A DNA stretch of 64,000 nucleotides from NCBI RefSeq assembly GCF_014873145.1, contig NZ_JADBEK010000001.1:4712001-4776000 (forward strand), read 5' to 3'. The DNA comes from Nonomuraea angiospora (GTDB lineage: Bacteria > Actinomycetota > Actinomycetes > Streptosporangiales > Streptosporangiaceae). The notes below the pieces were generated by a model. It made no database searches, was not told where the DNA came from, and saw only the letters and a list, made by a program, of their open reading frames with translations. Shown in pieces: positions 36,684-46,611 of this stretch. A program made the translations under genes and the position numbers. Position 1 is the stretch's first letter, and the number at the start of each line of letters is the position of its first letter.

Positions 36684-38336
36684 TCAGTCCAAGTAGTCCC
36701 GGAGGACCTGGGAGCGCGAGGGGTGGCGCAGCTTGGACATGGTCTTCGACTCGATCTGGCGGATGCGCTCACGGGTGACCCCGTAAACCTTGCCGATCTC
36801 GTCCAGCGTCTTCGGCTGGCCGTCGGTGAGACCGAAGCGCATCGAGACGACGCCCGCCTCCCGCTCCGACAACGTGTCGAGAACGGAGTGCAGCTGCTCC
36901 TGGAGCAGCGTGAAGCTGACGGCGTCGGCTGGGACGATGGCCTCGGAGTCCTCGATGAGGTCGCCGAACTCGCTGTCGCCCTCCTCACCCAGCGGGGTGT
37001 GGAGGGAGATGGGCTCACGGCCGTACTTCTGGACCTCGACGACCTTCTCGGGCGTCATGTCCAGCTCGCGGGCCAGCTCTTCCGGCGTGGGCTCGCGGCC
37101 CAGGTCCTGCAGCATCTGCCGCTGGACGCGGGCCAGCTTGTTGATCACTTCGACCATGTGGACCGGGATGCGGATGGTCCGCGCCTGGTCGGCCATGGCA
37201 CGCGTGATCGCCTGCCGGATCCACCACGTGGCGTAGGTGGAGAACTTGTAGCCCTTGGTGTAGTCGAACTTCTCGACGGCCCTGATCAGGCCCAGGTTGC
37301 CTTCCTGGATCAGGTCGAGGAAGAGCATGCCGCGGCCGGTGTAGCGCTTGGCCAGCGAGACCACGAGCCGGAGGTTGGCCTCCAGCAGGTGGTTCTTGGC
37401 CCGGCGGCCGTCCTCGGCGATCCACTCCAGCTCGGCCTTGACGTCGACCGGCAGACCCTCGGTCTCCCCGCCGCCGAGCTGCTCCTCGGCGAACAGGCCC
37501 GCCTCGATGCGCTTGGCGAGCTCGACCTCCTGCTCGGCGTTGAGCAGGGGGACCTTGCCGATCTGCTTGAGGTAGTCCTTGACCGGGTCGGCGGTGGCGC
37601 CGGCGGCGGCCACCTGGGCGACCGGGGCGTCATCGTCGTCGTCGGACAGGATGAGGACCTCGTCCTCGGTCTTCTGAGCCGCGACGACCTCGGAGGGCTT
37701 GGGCTCGGCGTCGGACTCGTCCTCGGACTCGTCGTCACCTTCGGACTCGGAGTCCTCGGCCACGATCTCGTCGTCGTCGACGTCGAGATCCTCGAGGTCC
37801 TCCAGCTCCACGTCGCCGTCGAGCTCGATGTCCTCGTCGTCGTCCGCGTCAGCCCGGGGCTCGGGCTTGGGCTTGGTCTCGGCAGGCCCAGCGCTCTTCG
37901 GCTCGGCCTTCTTGGCGGCGGCGGGAGCCGCGGCCTTCTTCGCCGCCGGGGCGGCCTTCTTGGCAGGGGCCGCCTTCTTGGCGGCCGGCTCGGCTTCTGC
38001 GGTGCCCACGACCGCGGTCACGGTCTCGGGCTGCTGCTCTTTGGCGGCTGCCGCCGTCTTGGTCTTGACGGGGGCGGCAGTGCGGCGCTTTGCTGGACCA
38101 CGAGACTTCTTCGGCGCAGCCGAATCCGCGGCGGTCACCACCACGGTCACGCCCTCTTTGCTGAGGTTCCGCAAGAACGCGGCGGCGTGCGACATGGGGA
38201 TGTCCGCCTCCTCGAAGGCCTGACGGACATCCTCAGACTCGAGGAAACCCTGCGAGCGCCCACGCTCGAGCAGTCGCTGAATGACGGGCTCGTTCAGCTC
38301 TTGTGGCTTCGAGCGAGTCGAACTTGCAGGCGACAC
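36684..38336 (-). CDS. hrdB: principal RNA polymerase sigma factor, HrdB/SigA type
   Basis: A 550-residue primary sigma factor. Region 1.1-like helices are in the first 80 residues ([19 protein letters not shown]). Residues about 85-170 are Lys/Ala/Pro-rich and about 170-245 strongly Asp/Glu-rich. Region 1.2 starts at [16 protein letters not shown], region 2 has [17 protein letters not shown] and [17 protein letters not shown], region 3 follows, and region 4 ends with [20 protein letters not shown]. The GTG at 38336 has GAGAGG upstream and gives the family N-terminus; an earlier start at 38450 would add 38 unlikely residues. It directs transcription of housekeeping genes. Confidence 0.94.
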   Translation of the reverse strand: MSPASSTRSKPQELNEPVIQRLLERGRSQGFLESEDVRQAFEEADIPMSHAAAFLRNLSKEGVTVVVTAADSAAPKKSRGPAKRRTAAPVKTKTAAAAKEQQPETVTAVVGTAEAEPAAKKAAPAKKAAPAAKKAAAPAAAKKAEPKSAGPAETKPKPEPRADADDDEDIELDGDVELEDLEDLDVDDDEIVAEDSESEGDDESEDESDAEPKPSEVVAAQKTEDEVLILSDDDDDAPVAQVAAAGATADPVKDYLKQIGKVPLLNAEQEVELAKRIEAGLFAEEQLGGGETEGLPVDVKAELEWIAEDGRRAKNHLLEANLRLVVSLAKRYTGRGMLFLDLIQEGNLGLIRAVEKFDYTKGYKFSTYATWWIRQAITRAMADQARTIRIPVHMVEVINKLARVQRQMLQDLGREPTPEELARELDMTPEKVVEVQKYGREPISLHTPLGEEGDSEFGDLIEDSEAIVPADAVSFTLLQEQLHSVLDTLSEREAGVVSMRFGLTDGQPKTLDEIGKVYGVTRERIRQIESKTMSKLRHPSRSQVLRDYLD

Positions 38337-38578
38337 GAACACCTCTCGAACGAACGCGTGGCGACTATGGACCCAGATGCCCGCTGGGGGGCTGTTGCCT
38401 CTCTCGGAGATCGGTGAGGCCGTGCGGACCGCGACGGACCTGCACAGCATTCTGGCACGACCCCGCGCTCCATACGGCCACCTCCCGGCGGTTGACCTCC
38501 ACCCTAGGCCGACCGAGACAGTAGTGCGTACGTAAGCGGGGCACTGATACCCGAAAGCAACCGTTATGACTGTTTCAT

Positions 38579-40675
38579 TCAGTCACTCTTCGTGGCTGGC
38601 GGGACGTGAATTGCTAGCGCGGTAACGTCATCATCCTGTTCATATCCAGACAACATCCGGTCAACCAGGAAGTCCAGCAACATGTGCGGACTACTCACAA
38701 CTTCAGGCGGAGCTTCGGTCACAACACTGCAAAGGTCTGCCAATCCGGCATCCAGCCCGCGCTTCCTGTTCTCGACGAGACCGTCGGAGTAGAGCACGGC
38801 GGTATGGCCGGGCGGCACCACGAACCGGAACTGCCTGCGGCTGGTCGGCCAGCCTAGCGGAGTGCCAGGCTCGCCGTCGACCAGGATCGCCGTGCCCTGC
38901 GGGGAAACCAGGACGGGAGGCGGGTGGCCGGCCAGGGCCAGGGTGCCCTCGCCGGTGACCGGCTCCACGACCATGTACGCCAAAGTCGTGACCTGTTCTT
39001 CCTCTTCCGTGGCCTCGAAGACCCGGTCGAGCCCGGTCAGCACGGCCGCGGGCGGCGGGTTGGTCAGCGCCAGCGCCCGCATGGCGTTGCGGATGCGGCC
39101 CATGCCCGCCGCGGCCTTGACGCCCTTGCCCATGACGTCGCCGACGACGGCCGCCACGCGCCCGTCCTGCAGCACGAAGGCGTCGTACCAGTCGCCGCCC
39201 ACCTGGACGTGGCGGCTGCCGGAGCGGAAGCGCTGGGCCAGCTCCAGGCCCTTGATCACGGGCAGGCGGTCGGGCAGCAGGCTGCGCTGGAGCGTCTCGG
39301 CGGTGCGGTGCTCGCGCTCGAACAGCGTGGCTCGCTCGACCGCCAGCGCGCACTGGCCGGCCAGCGCCTCAAGGAAGACACCGTCCTCCTGGGAGATCTT
39401 CACCGGCCTGGTGAAGGAGAATCGGAGCGCTCCCAGAGCCCGCCCCGCCGCCAGCAGCGGCAGGCCCACCCAGGCCCGCTCGTCGCCGTGGGTGATGAAG
39501 TTGGCCAGGATCTCCTCGTCGTCGCCCGCCTCGAGCAGTTGGGCCTTCAGCGACTCGGGCGACTCGGCGAAGACCGGCCGGCGGCTGTTGACGGCCATGG
39601 TCATCACGTTGGAGTGGGACAGCGGGATCTCGTCACCCGTGATCCCGGAGGCCTCCATGATGCCCTCGCCGTTGATCAGCTTGAGCGCCGCGCGGTCGGG
39701 GTCGAGCAGCGCCACGGCCGAGCGGTCGGCGGCCAGGGCCGTGCGGCCCACGTCGATGATGACCTGCACCACCTGCTCGACCGTCAGGGCCTCGGCCAGC
39801 TGGGCCGTCGCGCCCTGGAGCCGGGCGGTGCGCAGGGCGGCCGCGCCGAGCTGGTCGGTCAGCCGGCCGCGCATCTCCTCGGCCTCGCGCTGCGGGGTGA
39901 CGTCGGTGTTGGCGCCGACCCACTCCACGACCCGGCCGTGCCTGATGATCGGCACGGCCCGCACCTCGAAGTGCCGGTAGCCGCTGGCCCGGGTGCGCAC
40001 GCGGTAGTTCCACTCGAACATGGTGCGCCCGCGCAGCGCCTCCCTCCAGGCCTCCTCGGTCTGCTGGCGCTCCTCGGGGTGGACGACCTCCAGCCAGCCG
40101 TTGGCGAGGTATTCCTCCAGGCCCTGGCCGGTGATGGCGCGCCACTGGGGCGCGTCCTCGACGACCGCGCCGGTGGGGGAGGTGATCCAGACGAGCTGCG
40201 ACTGGGCCTCGACGAGCGAGCGGTAGCGCTCCTCGCTGCGGCGCAGCGCCTCCTCGGTCTGGCGGCTCTCGGTCACGTCGAGCCCCACGAGCGCGATGGC
40301 GCGCAGCTCGCCCGCCGCCTCGTCGTGGACCGGCGAGAACGACAGCGACCAGTGCCTGGTGTCGCCCTCCGCCGTCCGCACGCGTACGCGGCCCTCGGTG
40401 ACGGGCGCGTCGGTCTGGATGACGGCCTGCACGGCGTGGGTGATGATCTGGCTGAGGTCGGCGGCCAGCACCTCGACCGGCTGCCTGCCGGCCATGCGCT
40501 CGGCGGGCACGTTGACGACGTCGCTGAACACGTCGTTGACCCGCTGGATGCGGCCGTCGCCGTCGAAGAACGCGAAGGCGAACTCGGCCTCCGACAGCAT
40601 GCCCTTGAACAGAGCGGAGTCCGAGATGTCCACATCCGACTCCCGGGGACGGGGAACGGAGGTCTCGGCGCTCAT
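38579..40675 (-). CDS. PAS-PAS-GAF-PP2C (SpoIIE-type) serine phosphatase
   Basis: A 698-residue cytosolic signalling phosphatase. Two PAS domains lie at about 20-135 and 150-275 ([38 protein letters not shown]), a GAF domain at about 300-455, and a PP2C/SpoIIE domain at about 475-690 with metal-binding motifs [17 protein letters not shown] and YSDGLVE, ending [10 protein letters not shown]. Such proteins dephosphorylate anti-anti-sigma factors in partner-switching systems. The ATG at 40675 has ACGGAGGTGC upstream. It is upstream of hrdB on the same strand, but a 242-bp gap separates them. The sensed signal and the target antagonist are not in the window. Confidence 0.9.
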   Translation of the reverse strand: MSAETSVPRPRESDVDISDSALFKGMLSEAEFAFAFFDGDGRIQRVNDVFSDVVNVPAERMAGRQPVEVLAADLSQIITHAVQAVIQTDAPVTEGRVRVRTAEGDTRHWSLSFSPVHDEAAGELRAIALVGLDVTESRQTEEALRRSEERYRSLVEAQSQLVWITSPTGAVVEDAPQWRAITGQGLEEYLANGWLEVVHPEERQQTEEAWREALRGRTMFEWNYRVRTRASGYRHFEVRAVPIIRHGRVVEWVGANTDVTPQREAEEMRGRLTDQLGAAALRTARLQGATAQLAEALTVEQVVQVIIDVGRTALAADRSAVALLDPDRAALKLINGEGIMEASGITGDEIPLSHSNVMTMAVNSRRPVFAESPESLKAQLLEAGDDEEILANFITHGDERAWVGLPLLAAGRALGALRFSFTRPVKISQEDGVFLEALAGQCALAVERATLFEREHRTAETLQRSLLPDRLPVIKGLELAQRFRSGSRHVQVGGDWYDAFVLQDGRVAAVVGDVMGKGVKAAAGMGRIRNAMRALALTNPPPAAVLTGLDRVFEATEEEEQVTTLAYMVVEPVTGEGTLALAGHPPPVLVSPQGTAILVDGEPGTPLGWPTSRRQFRFVVPPGHTAVLYSDGLVENRKRGLDAGLADLCSVVTEAPPEVVSSPHMLLDFLVDRMLSGYEQDDDVTALAIHVPPATKSD

Positions 40676-40896
40676 GGTCCGCACCTCCGTCGCGTGCCAG
40701 GGTCTCCCACGCGGCACATCTCCATAACTGTGTATCGGCGTAGCGCAGCTCCGGGCGACCGGATTCTGCAGTACATCATCGGCGATGGGCATGTGCGGAC
40801 GGAAGCCCCCGTCGCGGCCCGGTCGCCTTTAGGGTCTACGCATCCTGTCAAAGTCGCTCCACGTTGCGCAGCAAGATCAGGTTACAGCGCTCGATC

Positions 40897-40916
40897 GCCG
40901 GGGCCGAGACCCCGGC
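40897..40916 (-). terminator. hairpin after the HhH-GPD gene
   Basis: GCCGGGG and CCCCGGC form a 7-bp stem around 6 nt, 6 bp past the stop on the minus strand. Confidence 0.5.
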
Positions 40917-40921
40917 CCCAA

Positions 40922-41485
40922 CTACTTCGCCGCGCGCTTCGCCTCCTGCTTGAAGGCTCGCACTCGGGCCAGGCTGTCGGCGTCGACCACGTCGGCGACC
41001 GACCGGCTCGACCCCTCCTCGCCATAGTGTCCGGCCGCCTCCCGCCAGCCCGGCGGCTGGACCTCCAACTGCTTCCCCAGCAATGCCAGAAAGATCTGGG
41101 CCTTCTGTTTGCCGTATCCCGGCAGGGCCATCAGTCGTTGCAGCAGCTCTTTGCCGTCGGCGGCGTCCGCCCACAACTTCTCCGGCCGGCCGTCGTAGTG
41201 CTCGACGAGGTAGGCGGCGAGCTGCTGGACCCGGGCCGCCATGGACTTGGGGTAGCGGTGCACAGCCGGCTTCTCGGCCAGCAGCGCCGTGAACGCCTCC
41301 GGGTCATAGGAGGCGATCTCCCCGGCGGTCAGGTCGTGGCCCAGACGCTGGGAGATCGTATATGGCCCCGTGAACGCCCATTCCATAGGAATCTGCTGGT
41401 CGAGCAGCATGCCGACGAGCAGGGCGAGCGGGCTGCGGCCGAGGAGCTCGTCTGCCTCGCTCCGCTGGGCGAGCTGGATGCGCAT
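40922..41485 (-). CDS. HhH-GPD-type base-excision repair protein
   Basis: A 187-residue helix-hairpin-helix protein. The hairpin is LMALPGYGKQKAQIFLALLG; the N-terminus reads LVGMLLDQQIPMEWAFTGP, close to the Gln-rich DNA-binding loop of HhH-GPD glycosylases. After the hairpin the usual catalytic Asp is not obvious (EVQPPGWREAAG), and there is no iron-sulfur cluster. It may be a divergent DNA glycosylase or a DNA-binding relative. The start is the ATG at 41485, where homology begins. Confidence 0.8.
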   Translation of the reverse strand: MRIQLAQRSEADELLGRSPLALLVGMLLDQQIPMEWAFTGPYTISQRLGHDLTAGEIASYDPEAFTALLAEKPAVHRYPKSMAARVQQLAAYLVEHYDGRPEKLWADAADGKELLQRLMALPGYGKQKAQIFLALLGKQLEVQPPGWREAAGHYGEEGSSRSVADVVDADSLARVRAFKQEAKRAAK

Positions 41486-41639
41486 GGAGACAGCTTCGCA
41501 CGAATGGGCACCGGGTGAAGTGAACACAACCGCCGCAGAGCCTTGACAGCCGCCCGAGAAAAGGTGAAATGAGAGCGCAAGTCGCCCTGCCGACATTCCT
41601 GGGGGTTTGCCCCCTGGTCTCCAGAGGAATCTCACTTCT

Positions 41640-41864
41640 ATGCTCGCTCTGGCCACACGGTTCCTGCGGGAACCGGTCAGTCTCAGGCTGGCCGAAGAGT
41701 TCCTGACCGTGCCCGTGGACACGATCGACCGCTGCGTGGCCGACGTGTGCGCGTGTGCGCAGCATCTCGGCGTCTCGGCGACGCCGGAGATCGTGGAGCG
41801 CATCGCTCGCGAGCATCTGCTCGCGATCGTCAACTCAGCGCCCCCGCCCCGAAGTTCCCGGTAG
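41640..41864 (+). CDS. small helical protein of unknown function
   Basis: A 74-residue protein behind CCAGAGGAATC. It is predicted to be three short helices (LALATRFLREPVSLRLAEEF; DTIDRCVADVCACAQHLG; PEIVERIAREHLLAIV). The outline resembles short three-helix dimerisation domains, but I do not recognise it with certainty. A hairpin follows 44 bp after the stop. Confidence 0.55.
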   Translation: MLALATRFLREPVSLRLAEEFLTVPVDTIDRCVADVCACAQHLGVSATPEIVERIAREHLLAIVNSAPPPRSSR

Positions 41865-41907
41865 ACAAACAAAAGCCCGGAAGTCCAGTTAAGTCCCATC
41901 CAGAACT

Positions 41908-41924
41908 CCCCGATAACATCGGGG
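41908..41924 (+). terminator. compact hairpin after the small helical gene
   Basis: CCCCGAT and ATCGGGG form a perfect 7-bp stem with a 3-nt loop, between the small gene and the next start. Confidence 0.5.
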
Positions 41925-41979
41925 TCACCAGGCCGAGTTCTACGCACCGTTTACGCCTGGAATACGAGAGAGTGAGGGT

Positions 41980-43530
41980 GTGCGCCGACACCGACGAGAT
42001 CCCCGGGAGAGCACCCCGCCAGACGACGTGTTCAAGGAGATGGTGCAGGCGGCTCGCGAGCTGCTCGCCGTTCGCACCCCTCTCGACGCGGAGCTGATGG
42101 TCTCCGACATGATCGGGGCCTGGTGGGGCAGGCGGGTCAGGGGCGGCGACGTGGAGCAGGTGCTCGGGGAGGGATTGGTCGACTACGCCGCCAAGGCCGG
42201 CACGCCGGCCTCGCTGACGCTGCTCATCTGCCTGGCCTATCTGGGCACGGCCCGCCAGGGCGCCAAGGCCGAGGGCGCGGCGCTGGCCATGATGGAGTCG
42301 GGGGTGGCCAGGCCGGGCTGGGCCGACCGGGTGGGCGCGGTCAAGCCGGCGGGCTGCTACGTCTCCCGCGACTCCTACGGCGACCAGGACACGGTGATCT
42401 GCACCTTCGCCTACCGGCGCGACGAGGACTCCCTGCCCGTCGACCGGCACGCGCTCGTCATGGTGGTCGACTACAACATGAGCGGCATGGCCCGGGACGC
42501 CTGGGTCTCCTCGCAGGTCGACAAGCTGCTGGAGCAGGCCAGGGCCGAGGCGGCGGGCAATCCCCTGCTGCTGTTCGAGGAGATCGAGCCCGAGCAGGCC
42601 AGGGCGCTGCTGGAGTCGGCCATGAAGGCCACCAGGGAGCCGAAGACGCCGCCGCCGGTGAGCGACAGCTACAGCGCCTACCACGCCTTCGCCCGCGCCA
42701 GGCTCAAGGCGCTGCCGCCCGGGCGCAAGCGGCCGGCGCCGCGGCACACCGAGGCCCCGTACAGCAGGGAGCGGCGGGCCATGCTGGCGGCGGAGTTCCT
42801 GGCGTCCGACGCGGCCGAGCACCTGTCCGACCCGTCGGCGGCCTCGCGCTGCGCCGACCACATCATCGACTACGGCTGCGACCAGGACTTCAACCGTCCG
42901 CTGCGGGTCAGCCCGACCAAATGTGAAACGTTCCTGCTCGACTGGCTGCCGCGCAAGGTGATGCTGAGCGTGGCCGAGCAGGAGGCGATGCCGCACGTGC
43001 TGTCGGCGTGGGTGCGCTTCGCCGCCCGCCGCACGGGCCTGCCGGAGCAGGGGCTCAAGGCCACGCTGGACGCGGTGTGGGAGGCGATCGGCAAGTTCCC
43101 CGAGGCCTACCGGGACCCGACGTCCTTCGGGCTCGACCGGCCGCTGCTGGAGCGGCTGCTGCCGGACGGCGACCTGTCGGCGCTGGCCAGGCGCGCCTTC
43201 GCGTTCCCCTACCTGCAGGGCGTGCACAACGGGATCGAGCTCGACAAGCTCAACCCCGCCGACGAGGCGGACCGGCGTACGCTGCTCGAGATCGACCACG
43301 GCGGCACGATCGACCAGGAGCACCTGGCCTGGCACGAGGAGATCGCCACCCGGCTGTGGGAGGGCGACCCGCCGCAGCTGTGGGAGGCCGCGCAGCGCCT
43401 GCTCGACCTCGGCCACGACCGCCACGACGTGCTCCACGTGCTGATCGAGATCGCCGAGCGGATCGGCGGCGACCCCGACGAGCTGGCGGCGGCGCTGGAC
43501 GACATCGCCGACATCCCGGACGAGTTCTAG
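41980..43530 (+). CDS. hypothetical protein, 516 residues
   Basis: A soluble protein without signal peptide. It starts with GTG. Three parts can be told apart: residues 10-215 with a mostly helical start and a beta segment (QDTVICTFAYRRD; HALVMVVDYNMSG); a basic Pro-rich linker at about 230-265 (PPGRKRPAPRHTEAP); and a helical region 265-516. The C-terminal 90 residues (EEIATRLWEGDPPQLWEAAQ; RHDVLHVLIEIAERIG) resemble DUF1841-type tails seen in proteins related to pRiA4b ORF-3. Function unknown; the similarity claim is from memory and moderate. Confidence 0.7.
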   Translation: MRRHRRDPRESTPPDDVFKEMVQAARELLAVRTPLDAELMVSDMIGAWWGRRVRGGDVEQVLGEGLVDYAAKAGTPASLTLLICLAYLGTARQGAKAEGAALAMMESGVARPGWADRVGAVKPAGCYVSRDSYGDQDTVICTFAYRRDEDSLPVDRHALVMVVDYNMSGMARDAWVSSQVDKLLEQARAEAAGNPLLLFEEIEPEQARALLESAMKATREPKTPPPVSDSYSAYHAFARARLKALPPGRKRPAPRHTEAPYSRERRAMLAAEFLASDAAEHLSDPSAASRCADHIIDYGCDQDFNRPLRVSPTKCETFLLDWLPRKVMLSVAEQEAMPHVLSAWVRFAARRTGLPEQGLKATLDAVWEAIGKFPEAYRDPTSFGLDRPLLERLLPDGDLSALARRAFAFPYLQGVHNGIELDKLNPADEADRRTLLEIDHGGTIDQEHLAWHEEIATRLWEGDPPQLWEAAQRLLDLGHDRHDVLHVLIEIAERIGGDPDELAAALDDIADIPDEF

Positions 43531-43604
43531 GAACGGTCCCCGCGACGGCCTGCCGTGGGCGCGGTTCCCGCGACCTGCGGCGGACCGCTGGACGTGACGC
43601 GCCG

Positions 43605-43610
43605 TAGAAT
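43605..43610 (+). promoter_or_regulatory. TAGAAT box 8 nt before the thioesterase start
   Basis: TAGAAT fits the -10 consensus and is followed by 8 nt and the ATG at 43619, indicating a leaderless mRNA. Together with TTCTA just before the ATG it also forms the palindrome TAGAA-N5-TTCTA, which recurs at the haloalkane dehalogenase gene. Confidence 0.55.
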
Positions 43611-43618
43611 TTTCTTCT

Positions 43619-44389
43619 ATGGCGATGTACACCCGCTTGGCCGAAGGGCGTTACCGGGCCTCCGAGCACACGCAGGGCCCGTGGGACCCGCGCGCCCAGC
43701 ACATGGGCCCGGTCACCGCCCTGATCGTCCACGAGCTGGACCGGACCGCGCCGCGCCCGGGCCTGGAACTGTCCAAGCTCGTGGTGGACGTGTTCGCCCC
43801 GGTGCCGGTGGCCGAGCTGGAGATCGCCACCGACGTGACCCGCGACGGCAAGCGCGTGCAGTGCCTGTCGGCGAGCGTCTCGTCCGGGGGCCGCGAGTAC
43901 GCCAGGGCGAGCGCCTGGCGCATCCGTACGGCCGCCACACCCGCCTCACCGGTCCCCGGGCCGCCTGGACCGATCCCGCCGCCCTCGGCGGAGGTCGCCC
44001 GCTCGTGGCTCGGCTCGGGATTCGGGTACGGCCGCGCGCTCGACTGGCGCTTCACCGAAGGCGGCCTCACGCGGCCCGGCCCCGCCACGGTCTGGGGCCG
44101 GTTCACGGTCCCGCTGGTGGAGGGCGAGGAGATCACCCCGATGGAGCGCCTGGCGGCCTTCGCCGACAGCGGCAACGGCGTCAGCGCCGCCCTCGGCTTC
44201 GACACGCACGTGTTCGTGAACGTGGACCTGACCATCTCGCTGTTCCGGGCCCCGCAGGGCGAGTGGATCTGCATGAACGCCGCCACGGTCATCGGCCCGT
44301 CCGGCCGTGGCCTGACGCGCTCCACGCTGTATGATGAATATGGGGAAGTAGGCATGGGGATGCAGACGTTGTACGTCACATCGAGATAG
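43619..44389 (+). CDS. double-hotdog acyl-CoA thioesterase-like protein
   Basis: A 256-residue thioesterase of the TesB-like double-hotdog type: first hotdog about 1-110 (the MGPVTALIVHELDR helix), Pro-rich linker at 110-130, second hotdog 135-256 (the MERLAAFADSGNG helix). The family hydrolyses acyl-CoA to free acid and CoA. The ATG lies directly behind the TAGAAT box. It is 22 bp upstream of pxpA but pxpA has its own -10 element. Substrate unknown. Confidence 0.82.
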   Translation: MAMYTRLAEGRYRASEHTQGPWDPRAQHMGPVTALIVHELDRTAPRPGLELSKLVVDVFAPVPVAELEIATDVTRDGKRVQCLSASVSSGGREYARASAWRIRTAATPASPVPGPPGPIPPPSAEVARSWLGSGFGYGRALDWRFTEGGLTRPGPATVWGRFTVPLVEGEEITPMERLAAFADSGNGVSAALGFDTHVFVNVDLTISLFRAPQGEWICMNAATVIGPSGRGLTRSTLYDEYGEVGMGMQTLYVTSR

Positions 44390-44397
44390 CGCCGAGA

Positions 44398-44403
44398 TAG
44401 CCT
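44398..44403 (+). promoter_or_regulatory. -10 box of a leaderless pxpA promoter
   Basis: TAGCCT stands 8 nt before the ATG at 44412, with no ribosome site between. The pxpABC operon can therefore be transcribed on its own. Confidence 0.45.
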
Positions 44404-44411
44404 CTACTGCC

Positions 44412-45167
44412 ATGGTGATCGACCTCAACGCAGACCTGGGTGAAGGCTTCGGGATCTGGCGGCTCGGTGACGATCTCGCCCTGCTCGACATCGTCACCAG
44501 CGCCAACGTGGCCTGCGGCTTCCACGCGGGCGACCCGGTGACGATCAGACGCACATGCGCGGCGGCGGTCGATCGCGGGGTGACGATCGGGGCGCAGGTG
44601 TCTTACCACGACCTCGCGCACTTCGGACGCAGAGAGATGGACGTCGAGCCGGAGGAGCTCTGCGCCGAGGTGCTTTACCAGATCGCCGCCGTCGACGGCA
44701 TCGCCAGGGCGATGGGCGGCCGGGTCTCCTACGTCAAGCCGCACGGCGCGCTCTACAACCGGGTCTATCGCGACGAGATGCAGGCGACGGCTGTGGTCAA
44801 CGCGGTGGCCGACTACGACCCCTCGCTGTCAGTGGTGACCCTGCCCGGTTCCGCGGTGCACGCGGCGGCGGCGGCCGTGGGCGTTTCGACGGTGAGCGAG
44901 GCTTTCGCCGACCGCGCGTACACACCCCAGGGGACGTTGGTGGCGCGAGGGAAGCCGGGCGCTGTCATCCACGACCCCGCCGAGGTGGTCGCGCGTGCCT
45001 GCCAGATGGCCATTGAAGGCTCTGTGACGGCCGTTGACGGAAGTTCCCTATCCATTTCCGCCCGGACCATCTGCATTCATGGGGACACGCCAGGCGCTGT
45101 TCGGCTGGCGAAAGAGGTGCAGAACGCGTTGCTGGCGGCCGGAGTGGTCCTGCAGGCGTTCACATGA
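44412..45167 (+). CDS. pxpA: 5-oxoprolinase subunit A (LamB/YcsF)
   Basis: A 251-residue LamB/YcsF protein, beginning VIDLNADLGEGFGIW with the family signatures NVACGFHAGDP and VKPHGALYN. With PxpB and PxpC it opens 5-oxoproline to glutamate using ATP, removing a damage product of glutamate and glutamine. The three genes overlap by 4 bp each (ATGA), so they are translationally coupled. Confidence 0.93.
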   Translation: MVIDLNADLGEGFGIWRLGDDLALLDIVTSANVACGFHAGDPVTIRRTCAAAVDRGVTIGAQVSYHDLAHFGRREMDVEPEELCAEVLYQIAAVDGIARAMGGRVSYVKPHGALYNRVYRDEMQATAVVNAVADYDPSLSVVTLPGSAVHAAAAAVGVSTVSEAFADRAYTPQGTLVARGKPGAVIHDPAEVVARACQMAIEGSVTAVDGSSLSISARTICIHGDTPGAVRLAKEVQNALLAAGVVLQAFT

Positions 45168-45778
45168 TCCGCGCGGTGGGAGAGCACGGGTTGCTCGTGG
45201 AGACCGGCTCACTGGAGCTGTCGCACCGGCTGGACGCGGCGCTGCGGGCCGATCGGCCCGCCGGTGTCGTCGAGATCGTAGCCGGCCCCAGAACCGTGCT
45301 CATCGTGGCCCCTAGAGCGAATCATGGACGGTTGCGGGCGCATCTGGCGGGCGTGATCGCACAGGAACGTGACAAAGGCGACGCGACGTCGGCCGATGCG
45401 GCGGTCATGACGATCCCCGTCGTCTATGACGGCGCGGATCTCGAGTCCGTGGCGGCACTGGCCGGGATCTCGGTGGACGAGGTCGTCTCCCGGCACGCGG
45501 CGCAGGAGCTGGTGGTGGGCTGGCTGGGGTTCGCCCCGGGGTTCGCCTATCTGACGGGGCTGGATCCGGTGCTGGAGACGCCCAGGCTCGACACGCCGCG
45601 CACGTCGGTGCCGGCCGGGTCGGTGGCGGTGGCGGGGCCGTACTCGGCGGTCTACCCGAGCGCCTCGCCGGGCGGGTGGCGGCTGATCGGGCGCACCTCC
45701 GTGCGGGTGTGGGACGTGACGGCCGACCCGCCCTCGCTGTTCAGGCCGGGCGTGCGCGTACGGTTCCAGCCCGCATGA
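45164..45778 (+). CDS. pxpB: 5-oxoprolinase subunit B (KipI-like)
   Basis: A 204-residue PxpB/KipI protein with the family stretch VVGWLGFAPGFAYLTGLD and the end VPAGSVAVAGPYSAVYP followed by GGWRLIGRT. Its ATG overlaps the pxpA stop and its own stop overlaps the pxpC start. It forms the catalytic complex with PxpC and receives substrate activated with PxpA. In Bacillus the paralogue KipI inhibits the sporulation kinase KinA; nothing here points to that role. Confidence 0.92.
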   Translation: MIRAVGEHGLLVETGSLELSHRLDAALRADRPAGVVEIVAGPRTVLIVAPRANHGRLRAHLAGVIAQERDKGDATSADAAVMTIPVVYDGADLESVAALAGISVDEVVSRHAAQELVVGWLGFAPGFAYLTGLDPVLETPRLDTPRTSVPAGSVAVAGPYSAVYPSASPGGWRLIGRTSVRVWDVTADPPSLFRPGVRVRFQPA

Positions 45779-46611
45779 TCGAGGTGCTGGCGGCGGGGCC
45801 GTACGCGACCGTGCAGGACCTGGGGCGGCCGGGCCTGGCCCACCTGGGGGTGCCCCGCTCGGGGGCGGCCGACGCGCCGAGCCTGCGGCTGGCCAACAGG
45901 CTCCTGGGCAACCCGGAAGGGCTGGCGGGGATCGAGCTGACGTTCGGCATGGCGCGGCTGCTGTTCCACGACGGGGCGTGGGTGGCGCTGGCGGGCGCGC
46001 CCGTGGACAGCGCGGCGGGGATGGGGGCGCCGTTCTGGGTCGCCAAGGGCAGGGAGCTGCGGCTGGGCATGCCGGAGTGGGGGCTGCGCACCTATGTGGC
46101 CGTGCGCGGCGGGATCGCGGTGGAGCCGGTGCTCGGCAGCCGCTCCACCGACTCGCTGTCCGGGCTCGGCCCGGAGCCGCTGCGGGCGGGCACGCTGCTG
46201 CCCGTGGGGCGGCCGGAAGGCGTGATCTCCGTCGACCTGGCGCCGCCGCCCGGGCCCCGGCCCGCCGTGCTGCGGGTGACGCCGGGGCCGCGGGACGACT
46301 GGTTCGTGCCGGACGCGCTGGCCGGGCTGTGCGCGCGGCCCTACTCCGTGAGCCAGGACAGCAACCGCGTCGGCGTGCGGCTGAGCGGCGCCGAGCTGGT
46401 CAGGGCCAAGGAGGGCGAGCTGCCGAGCGAGGGGATGGTCACCGGGGCGATCCAGGTGCCGCCGAGCGGGCAGCCGATCGTCTTCCTCGCCGACCACCCG
46501 CCGACGGGCGGCTACCCGGTGATCGGCGTCGTACGCGAGGCGGACCTGCCGGTGGCCGCCCAGCTGCGGCCGGGCGACGAGGTGCGGTTCACAGTTCGAC
46601 CTGCCCGGTGA
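45775..46611 (+). CDS. pxpC: 5-oxoprolinase subunit C (KipA-like)
   Basis: A 278-residue PxpC protein, recognised by EVLAAGPYATVQDLGRPG, GVPRSGAADAPSLRLAN and VFLADHPPTGGYPVIG. The ATG at 45775 overlaps the pxpB stop. The last 23 bp overlap the 3' end of the convergent phzF-like gene. Confidence 0.92.
   Translation: MIEVLAAGPYATVQDLGRPGLAHLGVPRSGAADAPSLRLANRLLGNPEGLAGIELTFGMARLLFHDGAWVALAGAPVDSAAGMGAPFWVAKGRELRLGMPEWGLRTYVAVRGGIAVEPVLGSRSTDSLSGLGPEPLRAGTLLPVGRPEGVISVDLAPPPGPRPAVLRVTPGPRDDWFVPDALAGLCARPYSVSQDSNRVGVRLSGAELVRAKEGELPSEGMVTGAIQVPPSGQPIVFLADHPPTGGYPVIGVVREADLPVAAQLRPGDEVRFTVRPAR

Noticed and set aside
36285..38417. A 710-codon plus-strand frame
   Set aside because: It joins the 84-bp repeats with the antisense of hrdB.
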